Source of the DNA: CAZAYY01 sp964489525
GTDB lineage: Bacteria; Chloroflexota; Anaerolineae; Anaerolineales; JABWBV01
Assembly: GCA_964489525.1 (NCBI GenBank)
Contig: CAZAYY010000002.1
Span: 186,001 to 250,000, forward strand
Reading direction: 5' to 3'
Length of the DNA stretch: 64,000 nt
The notes below the pieces were generated by a model. The model saw only the letters and a program-made list of their open reading frames with translations. It did not search any database and had not been told where the DNA came from. Position numbers and translations under genes: made by a program. The number at the start of each line of letters is the position of its first letter. Within the stretch, counting starts at the first letter, position 1. Positions 34,471-41,542 of this stretch are shown one piece after another.

Positions 34471-34907
34471 AAGATTCCTCCCGACTGTGCCGCACGGAAT
34501 GACACGCAGGGGTTGTGGTCTCCGGTAGGGGCGGGTCGCCGCACAGCGGAAACAGGCATAGCGCTGCCCTGGTTCCCTCCGGCACAGCCTGCCCGACCCA
34601 CCCGCAGACCCGCCCGTCCCCCAGGTGAATTGCGCTCACAGGCAAGGACAGGTCTGCGGGTGGGCGGGAATTGTTTCGCCGCATTGGGGGGCGGTTTGGC
34701 CAAATCCTCTCCGCCGCATGGCGACCTGTCCCTACGGCAGGATTGGGGTTCCACCACCCTCCGGTAGGGGCGGACGGCGTCCGCCCGGCCAGTGATCCCA
34801 CCCGTCCCACCGGCAGTCCGTGTCGTTTCGAACCGTCACGGACGGGGAGCGCAGCGACTGAGAAACCTTTCCCCCTCTGGCTGTGCCGCACGGAATGACA
34901 TAAACAG
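34471..34907. repeat. Composite intergenic repeat (copy A)
   Basis: This gap between prfA and dnaK holds no gene. Bases 34520-34635 are closely similar to the reverse complement of 62208-62325. Bases 34819-34900 (GTGTCGTTTCGAACCG, then GCAGCGACTGAGAAACCTTT and CTGTGCCGCACGGAATGACA) match the reverse complement of 62112-62194. GGTAGGGGCGGACGGCGTCC at about 34763 matches a segment near 62085-62105. A further partial copy (GTGCCGCACGGAATGACAC) is at 34487-34505. Confidence 0.75.
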
Positions 34908-35035
34908 GGGCAATATACATTCCTCCTACACAATGTTAATAGAATTCTTGCATTATTTCGGTAAGATACAGGCATTGAATATGACTTAAAACCGCCCGTG
35001 TGGGCGCGCAAAAATCAACATCAGGAGTAGGAACT

Positions 35036-36952
35036 ATGTCTAAAATTATCGGAATTGACCTCGGGACAACCAACAGCGTGGTAGCCGTAATCGAAGGCGG
35101 CGCTCCCACGGTGATTACAACCGCCGAAGGTTCGCGCCTCTGCCCTTCCGTGGTGGCTTTTAATAAAAACAACGAGCGCATGGTTGGCCAAACCGCCAAG
35201 CGCCAGGGTGTCATCAACCCCGAAAATACCGTTTATTCCATCAAGCGCTTTATTGGCAAGCGCTACGAAGAAGTGAGCAAAGAGCGCACCATGGTGGCGT
35301 ACAACGTGGTGCAGGGCCCGTCGGACGATGTGCGCGTCAAGCTGCCCCAAACCGGGCGCGAATACACCCCGCAGGAAATCTCGGCTATGGTGCTGGCCAA
35401 GCTCAAAGCAGATGCCGAAGCCTACCTGGGCGAGACGGTTACCAAAGCCGTCATCACCGTCCCGGCCTATTTCAATGACAGCCAGCGCCAGGCCACCAAA
35501 GACGCCGGCAAAATTGCCGGGCTGGAAGTCCTGCGCATCATCAACGAACCCACTGCGGCCTCCCTGGCCTATGGGCTGGACAAAAAGAGCAACGAAACCA
35601 TCCTGGTCTTTGACCTGGGCGGCGGCACGTTCGATGTCAGCCTGCTCGAAGTCGGCGGCGGCGTCGTGGAAGTCAAGTCCACCAACGGCGACACACTGTT
35701 GGGCGGCGACAACTGGGACGAGCGCGTGGTAGACTGGCTTGCCAACGAATTCCAGAAAGAAAATGGCATTGACCTGCGCAAAGACCGTCAGGCCCTGCAG
35801 CGCCTGCGCGAAGCCGCCGAAAAAGCCAAAATTGAACTCTCCACCGTCCTCGAAACCGAAATCAACCTGCCCTACATCACCGCAGACGCCACTGGCCCCA
35901 AGCACCTCCAGGTAAAACTGAGCCGGGCCAAGTTCGAACAAATTACCGAAGACCTGGTTGCCCGCCTGAAAGGCCCATTCTTGCAGGCGCTCAAAGATGC
36001 CAACATGACCGCCAAGAATATTGACGAAGTCGTTCTGGTTGGCGGCTCCACCCGCATGCCCATGGTGCAGGAACTGGTGCGCTCCCTCACCAACAAAGAT
36101 CCCCACAAAGGTGTCAACCCCGATGAGGTGGTCGCCATTGGTGCTGCCATCCAGGCCGGTGTGTTGGGCGGCGAGGTCAAAGATGTCCTCCTGTTGGACG
36201 TCACCCCGCTTTCCCTGGGTGTGGAAACCCTGGGCAGCGTGATGACGGTGATGATTGAACGCAACACCACCATTCCGGTGCGCAAAACCGAGGTGTTCTC
36301 CACCGCCGCTGACAACCAGACAGCAGTAGATATTCACATCCTGCAGGGCGAGCGCCCCATGGCCTCAGACAACATGAGCCTGGGCAACTTCCGGCTGGAA
36401 GGCATTCCGCCTGCGCCGCGCGGCATTCCGCAGGTGGAAGTGACCTTTGATATTGACGCCAACGGCATTTTGCACGTGACCGCCAAAGATAAAGCCACCA
36501 GCAAAGAGCAGAAAATCACCATTACCGCCTCCACCAACCTCAACGATGGCGAAATTGACCGGATGGTGCGCGACGCCAAGAACAACGAAGCCACCGACCG
36601 CAAGCGCCGCGAGCTGATTGAAGCCCGCAACACCGGCGACTCGCTGGCCTACCAGACCGAAAAAGCCCTGCGCGACCTGGGCGATAAAGTGCCCGAATCG
36701 GAGCGCAAAGACATCGAAAGCAAGGTCAAAGCCCTGCGCGACGCACTGCAAACGGAAGATGTGGACAAGATCAAGAAAGAATCTGAAGGGCTGCAGCAGG
36801 CTTTCCACGCCCTCAGCCAGCAGCTCTATGCCCAGCAGGGCGGTGCGCCGGGGGATATGCCCGGAGGCATGCCCGGCACAGGCGGCCCCACCCCCGGCGG
36901 GAAAAACCGCCCGGATGAGGGCGAAGTGATTGAAGGTGAATTTCGCGATTAA
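35036..36952 (+). CDS. dnaK: Chaperone DnaK (Hsp70)
   Basis: This 638-residue Hsp70 has the full domain order: N-terminal ATPase (SKIIGIDLGTTNSVVAV, VFDLGGGTFDVSLLE, VVLVGGSTRMPMVQELV), a linker (KDVLLLDVTPLSLGVET), a substrate-binding beta domain, a helical lid, and a Gly/Pro-rich tail ending GEVIEGEFRD. The start at 35036 has AGGAGTAGGAACT upstream; the frame is open a little further but outside the family start. No grpE, dnaJ or hrcA lies beside it, and I see no CIRCE inverted repeat in the leader, so control is not evident. A strong terminator follows. Confidence 0.97.
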   Translation: MSKIIGIDLGTTNSVVAVIEGGAPTVITTAEGSRLCPSVVAFNKNNERMVGQTAKRQGVINPENTVYSIKRFIGKRYEEVSKERTMVAYNVVQGPSDDVRVKLPQTGREYTPQEISAMVLAKLKADAEAYLGETVTKAVITVPAYFNDSQRQATKDAGKIAGLEVLRIINEPTAASLAYGLDKKSNETILVFDLGGGTFDVSLLEVGGGVVEVKSTNGDTLLGGDNWDERVVDWLANEFQKENGIDLRKDRQALQRLREAAEKAKIELSTVLETEINLPYITADATGPKHLQVKLSRAKFEQITEDLVARLKGPFLQALKDANMTAKNIDEVVLVGGSTRMPMVQELVRSLTNKDPHKGVNPDEVVAIGAAIQAGVLGGEVKDVLLLDVTPLSLGVETLGSVMTVMIERNTTIPVRKTEVFSTAADNQTAVDIHILQGERPMASDNMSLGNFRLEGIPPAPRGIPQVEVTFDIDANGILHVTAKDKATSKEQKITITASTNLNDGEIDRMVRDAKNNEATDRKRRELIEARNTGDSLAYQTEKALRDLGDKVPESERKDIESKVKALRDALQTEDVDKIKKESEGLQQAFHALSQQLYAQQGGAPGDMPGGMPGTGGPTPGGKNRPDEGEVIEGEFRD

Positions 36953-36990
36953 TCCTGAAGTGAACCTGGTTCACGCCGGCATTTCAAACC

Positions 36991-37029
36991 GCAGGCGCTG
37001 GTCTCGTCGGCCAGCGCCTGCATTTTTTT
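36991..37029 (+). terminator. Intrinsic terminator after dnaK
   Basis: GCAGGCGCTGG and CCAGCGCCTGC form an 11-bp perfect stem with a 9-nt loop, followed by seven T. Confidence 0.93.
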
Positions 37030-37032
37030 AAT

Positions 37033-38100
37033 TCACAATCCCAGTTCCGACAGCGGCCAGTTGGGTAGGGCATCAAAATCCAGGCCGGAAGCCTGTCCAC
37101 GCGCAAAGCGGTGGTAGGCCGCCGCGCCAATCATGGCGGCGTTGTCGGTGCACAGCGACAGGCGCGGAATGAACACAGGCAGTGCGCTGCGCATTTGGAA
37201 GGAATTGCGCAGTGCCAGGTTGGCCGAAACACCCCCCACAACCAGCACCGAACGGGCTTGAAAGGCTTCAGCGGCTTTCAGGGTTTTAATCACCAGCACT
37301 TCAACCACGGCTTCCTGGAAGCTGGCCGCAAGGTCGGAAACCGGGAGAGGTTGTTTTTGCTCCTGCAGACTGCGAATTTCGCGCAGCACGGCAGTTTTCA
37401 ATCCGCTGAACGAAAAGTTCCAGGTTTTGGGCAGCCAGGCGCGCGGCAGGTTGAACGCCAGCGGATTGCCCCCCTGGGCAGCGCGCTGCACCGCCGGGCC
37501 GCCGGGGTAGCCAATTTCCAGCAGCCGGGCCACTTTGTCGAAGGCCTCGCCGGCGGCGTCGTCCAGCGTGCCGCCGAGAGACTGGTACTCCAGGGGTTGG
37601 CGCATCAACACCAGCTCGGTATGCCCGCCAGACACCACCAGTGCCATCACCGGAAATTCAGGTTCGTGCACCGGGGTTTCACCCAGCGGGGAAAGCCAGG
37701 CCGAGTGTAAATGCCCTTCCAGGTGATTGACCGCCACCAATGGCAGCCCGCTGGCCAGCGCCAGGCCTTTGGCCATGTTGATGCCCACCACCAGCGACCC
37801 GGGCAGCCCAGGGCCGCGTGTCACGGCAATCGCGTCCAGGTCGGCCAGGCTCAGGTGGGCGTGCCGAAGAGCGCTTTCCACAACCGGGGCAATCGAAAGA
37901 ATGTGCTGCCGTGAAGCCACTTCCGGGAAAATGCCGCCGTATTGGGCGTGCAGGTCTTCCTGGGAAGCCACCACGTTGGACAGAATCACCCGCCCGTTCT
38001 CAATCACCGCCGCGGCGGTTTCATCGCACGAGGTTTCAATTGCCAGGATGCGCGCCGGGGGCAGGGCGGGTTCTTGGGGCTTTTTGGGTGTAGGGTTCAT
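37033..38100 (-). CDS. tsaD: tRNA threonylcarbamoyladenosine transferase TsaD
   Basis: This 355-residue ASKHA-fold protein forms t6A37 on ANN-decoding tRNAs with TsaB/TsaE. It has LAIETSCDETAAAV at the start, the iron-binding HLEGHLHSAW, VVSGGHTELVLM, and VVGGVSANLALRN near the C-terminus. Length is typical. It is the last gene of a four-gene minus-strand operon: the M24 peptidase stop is 2 nt before its ATG at 38100. The partner genes tsaB and tsaE are not in the window. Confidence 0.95.
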   Translation of the reverse strand: MNPTPKKPQEPALPPARILAIETSCDETAAAVIENGRVILSNVVASQEDLHAQYGGIFPEVASRQHILSIAPVVESALRHAHLSLADLDAIAVTRGPGLPGSLVVGINMAKGLALASGLPLVAVNHLEGHLHSAWLSPLGETPVHEPEFPVMALVVSGGHTELVLMRQPLEYQSLGGTLDDAAGEAFDKVARLLEIGYPGGPAVQRAAQGGNPLAFNLPRAWLPKTWNFSFSGLKTAVLREIRSLQEQKQPLPVSDLAASFQEAVVEVLVIKTLKAAEAFQARSVLVVGGVSANLALRNSFQMRSALPVFIPRLSLCTDNAAMIGAAAYHRFARGQASGLDFDALPNWPLSELGL

Positions 38101-38102
38101 TT

Positions 38103-39371
38103 TTATTTCCGGCTTTCTTTAACCGGCAGCACCAGGTCGTAAGGATAAGGGGCCAAAATTTCAAAGCCGCCATCCGGGTGCACCACGTAGGTATCTTCAA
38201 TCCGGCAGCCCATTCCCTGGTCGGGGTAATACAGCCCCGGTTCAATGGTAACCACCGACCCCGGGTAGAGCACGTCGCTTTCGGAGCCTTTGCCCGCCGT
38301 CCAGAACCAGGGTGCTTCGTGGATGTGCAGCCCAACCCCGTGCCCCAGCCCGTGGATGTACCCCGCTTCCAACCCGTCGGCGCTGCGGTGGGTGGGGTGG
38401 CCCAGCGCTTCGAACAGGTCGCAGGTTTTCTCTGCCCATTGGAAGGTGGGTTGGTTGGCCTGCAGGCTGTCCACCACCCCACGGTAAACCGACCAGACAT
38501 CGGCATACAATTTCTGAACAGGGTCTGGCGCATAGCCGAGACACCAGGTGCGGGTCATGTCATAAAAGTAACCGCCGCCCAGTTCGCATGGGAAAAAGTC
38601 AAACACTATCGGGCTGCCCAGGGCAAGCACATCGGTCTCTGTGCCTTCGCTGTGCGGAACAGCCCCATCGCGCCCGATGGCAAAAATGGGCCCACCCGGG
38701 TTGTCCAGGCCGCGCTCGGCCAGCCACAAGCGAATTTTCGCTTTGACGTGGCCAATCGTCAGCGGCGAACCGTCCTTCTGCACCAGCACGCCGCTTTTGG
38801 CCCGGTGGAAGCTCAGAAAATCGGCGGTCAGCCCCATGATATCCGTGGTAATTTGCCCCACCTTGCGAATACGCGCAATTTCAGCGGGGCTTTTGGTGGC
38901 CATGGCCCGCAGCAAAACCGGGTTGCCAGGTTCGCTCACCAGTTCCAGGCCTGGGTCAAGCTGTTCCAGCAGTTTGAACACGCCGTAACCCGGGTTGAGT
39001 TCAACCACGCCATACAGCGCCACCCGTCCCGCAGTGACCCCGGCATCGGCCAGCATGGCCTTATAACGCAGCGCCGCCGCACCCAGTTTGGCGTGTTGGC
39101 TGCCCAGCGCGGCTTCAGCTTCTTTTTGCAAGGCTTGCATGTCGTAAGCCGCGTAGTTCTTCAGCGGCAGGCCGCTCTTGGCGGCTTCGTCCCGCTCCAT
39201 GGTGCCGTGAAAGAGCAGCGCCTGGCCATCCCGCCGCACCACCAGGTCGCCACGGGTCAGGTGGGCCAGGCCGGTGAAATAGGCCATGGCCGGGTTGTGG
39301 GAGGCAGGGCCGCTGATCAGCAGGGCATCTAACTGGTGTTCCGCCATCAGGCGGGGCAGGTCTTCTCGCAT
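38103..39371 (-). CDS. M24-family metallopeptidase (Xaa-Pro peptidase-like)
   Basis: This 422-residue protein has a creatinase-like N-terminal domain (about 1-170; SGPASHNPAMAYFTG) and a pita-bread catalytic domain. The metal ligands are seen in FDFFPCELGGGYFYDMTRTW (two Asp), GLGHGVGLHIHEAPW (His), VVTIEPGLY (Glu) and CRIEDTYVV (Glu). Proteins of this layout hydrolyse Xaa-Pro bonds, but which peptides are used cannot be read here. AAAGGAGCACCCC precedes the ATG. It lies between selA and tsaD in one operon. Confidence 0.88.
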   Translation of the reverse strand: MREDLPRLMAEHQLDALLISGPASHNPAMAYFTGLAHLTRGDLVVRRDGQALLFHGTMERDEAAKSGLPLKNYAAYDMQALQKEAEAALGSQHAKLGAAALRYKAMLADAGVTAGRVALYGVVELNPGYGVFKLLEQLDPGLELVSEPGNPVLLRAMATKSPAEIARIRKVGQITTDIMGLTADFLSFHRAKSGVLVQKDGSPLTIGHVKAKIRLWLAERGLDNPGGPIFAIGRDGAVPHSEGTETDVLALGSPIVFDFFPCELGGGYFYDMTRTWCLGYAPDPVQKLYADVWSVYRGVVDSLQANQPTFQWAEKTCDLFEALGHPTHRSADGLEAGYIHGLGHGVGLHIHEAPWFWTAGKGSESDVLYPGSVVTIEPGLYYPDQGMGCRIEDTYVVHPDGGFEILAPYPYDLVLPVKESRK

Positions 39372-39394
39372 GGGGTGCTCCTTTGGGGGTGAAA

Positions 39395-40771
39395 TTATCG
39401 CCGGGCAGCCACTATCCCGGCCAGCAGGGCGGGTTCTTGTTCAGGCAAAACGGTGCGCGGGTCAAGCAAAACCAGGTTGTCCTGGGTGCGGACAATCACA
39501 GGCATGGCCTGGCGGCGCAGCCGGTCAAAAAAAACCTTGGGCGAACGAACCGCCAGCCCCAGCAGCCAGGTGGGCAAAGTTTCGCCGGGCAGGCTGCCGC
39601 CCCCCACGGTAGATTCGCCGGGGAGAACCTGCACTGCCGCCTCGCCAAAAGTGGGGCGAAGGTCTGCAGCCCAGGCTTCGGCCCGCGCTTTTAGGTCTTC
39701 CGTCCGGGCGCTGATCATCCGCCAGATGGGGATTTCGCGCTCGGCTTCGTCTTTAACATAATGGAGCAGAGTGGCCGTCAGCCCTGCCAGGCAAAGCTTG
39801 TCCGGGCGGACGGCTCGCGCCAGGGGGTGCTTCTTGATTCGCGCCACCAGGCTGGCTTTTCCGGCAATCACCCCGGCCTGCGGCCCGCCCAGCAGCTTGT
39901 CGCCGGAGAAGGTCACCAGGTCCACCCCGGCCTGCAGGGTTTCAGGGACGGTGGTCTCGTGGGCAAGGCCGTAGCGGGCGGTGTCCAGGAAGGTGCCCGA
40001 ACCCAGGTCGTCCACCAGCGGCACACCACGGGCCTGTGCCAGGGCAACCAGTTCGGCTGTGCTGGGCTCGCTGGTGAACCCGACAATTTTAAAGTTCGAC
40101 CAGTGGGCCATCATCATCAATGCTGCGCCGCCTTCGTCCAACGCCTGTTCGTAGTCGCCCAAATGCACCCGGTTGGTTGCCCCCACTTCCACCAGCCTTG
40201 CGCCGGACTGGCGCATGACGTCCGGAATGCGAAAGCTGCCGCCAATTTCAACCAATTGTGTGCGGGAAATCACCACCCGCCGCCGGGCAGCCAGCGCGCT
40301 CAGGGTTAGCAAAACGGCCGCAGCATTATTGTTAACCACAAACGCCGCTTCAGCCCCGGTCAGCCGCCGGATGAGCGCCTCAGCATGGGTGCTGCGCGAG
40401 CCGCGCACCCCTTTTTCCAGGTCATATTCCAGGGTGGAATAGCCCTCAGCCACAGCCCGCATTGCCTGGATGGCTGCCGGGCTGAGGGGCGAACGCCCCA
40501 GGTTGGTATGGATGATCACCCCGCTGGCGTTAATCACGGGCAGCAGGGTGGGGGCGGTCCAGGCGGCAGCCAGCTGGGCCGCCCGCGCCAGCAGTTCATC
40601 CTGGCCGGGCAGCGCAGGCAGGTTGGCAGCGTTGGTGCGCACTTCGTCCAACGCTGTGCGGATGGCCTCCAGCGCCAGAGGGCGGCCCACGGTTTCGACC
40701 AGCGTTCCCGCTTGCGGGGTTTTGAGCAGTTTATCTACTGCGGGCAGCGTCCGCAGGTCGTTTTCGGCCAT
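39395..40771 (-). CDS. selA: L-seryl-tRNA(Sec) selenium transferase
   Basis: This is a 458-residue PLP enzyme of bacterial SelA type. An N-terminal helical domain (LRTLPAVDKLLKTPQ) is followed by NASGVIIHTNLGRSPLS, VNNNAAAVLLTLSALA, and the PLP-lysine motif VTFSGDKLLGGPQAG. It converts Ser-tRNA(Sec) to Sec-tRNA(Sec) using selenophosphate. Length agrees with E. coli SelA (463). No selB, selD or tRNA-Sec gene is seen in the window, so the rest of the system must be elsewhere if the organism makes selenocysteine. It sits 14 nt after the small membrane protein gene and 23 nt before the M24 gene. Confidence 0.92.
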   Translation of the reverse strand: MAENDLRTLPAVDKLLKTPQAGTLVETVGRPLALEAIRTALDEVRTNAANLPALPGQDELLARAAQLAAAWTAPTLLPVINASGVIIHTNLGRSPLSPAAIQAMRAVAEGYSTLEYDLEKGVRGSRSTHAEALIRRLTGAEAAFVVNNNAAAVLLTLSALAARRRVVISRTQLVEIGGSFRIPDVMRQSGARLVEVGATNRVHLGDYEQALDEGGAALMMMAHWSNFKIVGFTSEPSTAELVALAQARGVPLVDDLGSGTFLDTARYGLAHETTVPETLQAGVDLVTFSGDKLLGGPQAGVIAGKASLVARIKKHPLARAVRPDKLCLAGLTATLLHYVKDEAEREIPIWRMISARTEDLKARAEAWAADLRPTFGEAAVQVLPGESTVGGGSLPGETLPTWLLGLAVRSPKVFFDRLRRQAMPVIVRTQDNLVLLDPRTVLPEQEPALLAGIVAARR

Positions 40772-40785
40772 CCATCACCTTTGTG

Positions 40786-41184
40786 TCAGGGAGTTTTGTT
40801 CCATGTGCTCGTCTCGGCCAGGCGCAGCATCCATTCAATCATGACAAAGCCCACGGCAACCAGCAGCCCCAGGGCGGTCGTCAAAATTTGCCCCAACTGC
40901 AGCCAGGCCAAAACACAGCCAAAAAAGCCCACCCAAACCGCCTGGCGGCTGACCACGACTGGCCCAGCAGGGGCTTTGCCTGGAAAACGCCAGTTAAGCA
41001 TGGCCATGATGGGTAGGGAAGTCCCAACCAGGGCAAGGAACAAGAAAAAGAAAAACAGCCAGCGCGGGCCTACTGTGGGCAGGGTGAACATCACCACGTA
41101 AAACAGGCCGCCCCAGCCAGACAGGGCCAGCAGCAGCGCCAGGGGTAAATAAGCAAACAGGGAGGGTAAGCGGTTGTTTTCCAT
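40786..41184 (-). CDS. Small four-helix membrane protein, unknown function
   Basis: This 132-residue protein has four predicted membrane segments (LPLALLLALSGWGGLFYVVM, WLFFFFLFLALVGTSLPIM, VWVGFFGCVLAWLQLGQIL, LGLLVAVGFVMIEWML). I see no motif that names a family. TTTCAGGTAC precedes the ATG. It is the first gene of the operon with selA, the M24 peptidase and tsaD. A promoter could be TTCCCT-17-TACAAT (41257-41229, minus). Confidence 0.6.
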   Translation of the reverse strand: MENNRLPSLFAYLPLALLLALSGWGGLFYVVMFTLPTVGPRWLFFFFLFLALVGTSLPIMAMLNWRFPGKAPAGPVVVSRQAVWVGFFGCVLAWLQLGQILTTALGLLVAVGFVMIEWMLRLAETSTWNKTP

Positions 41185-41485
41185 GTACCTGAAAAGAGCA
41201 AGATTTGGGCCCGTTAACCCATACCCTGATTGTAATAGCGAAACCCCTGCAAGGGAAGGTTTTGCGATGCGCCGAGAGTACTCAAATGTTGTTGTTTCGG
41301 TCCACTCACTCCATCCCCCTGCCCCTTCCCGCCGGGAAGGGGGAATTCTTAGGTAGTGGTCATCTAGCGGGTATAGCCCGCCAGGTGACCACTACCTTGT
41401 CTTCTCCCCGCCCCAAAGCCTGGGGCGGGGTTGGGGGTGGGGTTGGAAGGTTAAAACCGCAGATTCTGACAACATTTGCGCACAC
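41185..41485. repeat. Palindrome-rich intergenic region
   Basis: No gene is seen. There is a hairpin within about 41321-41346 (CCCCCTGCCCCTTCCC / GGGAAGGGGG). A long imperfect hairpin spans 41351-41398 (AGGTAGTGGTCATCTAGCGGG / CCCGCCAGGTGACCACTACCT). A palindrome of the GCCCCAAAGCCTGGGGC type lies at 41407-41427, related to those at 55289 and 56828. Confidence 0.7.
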
Positions 41486-41530
41486 CTGATGCACAGGAGT
41501 TTCTGACTTCAAGAAACTCCTATGCATCAG
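41486..41530 (-). terminator. Long hairpin just downstream of the secreted propeller gene
   Basis: CTGATGCA and AGGAGTTTCT (41486-41504) pair with AGAAACTCCT and TGCATCAG (41512-41530) around a 7-nt loop. It ends 12 nt after the stop at 41543. There is no clear T-run, so it could be a terminator, an mRNA stabiliser or a mobile palindrome; a degenerate copy lies at 56884-56914. Confidence 0.5.
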
Positions 41531-41542
41531 ATGCCCCACTCC

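Noticed and set aside
34418..35011. 198-codon N-terminal extension of prfA
   Set aside because: The stretch runs through dispersed repeat DNA, and RF1 normally starts at the MLEKL start used here.
34908..35035. CIRCE (HrcA operator) before dnaK
   Set aside because: No TTAGCACTC-N9-GAGTGCTAA-like inverted repeat is present; only a weak TAAGAT box is visible.
35021..36337. 438-codon minus-strand frame opposite dnaK
   Set aside because: Antisense shadow of a highly conserved gene; the translation has no family features.
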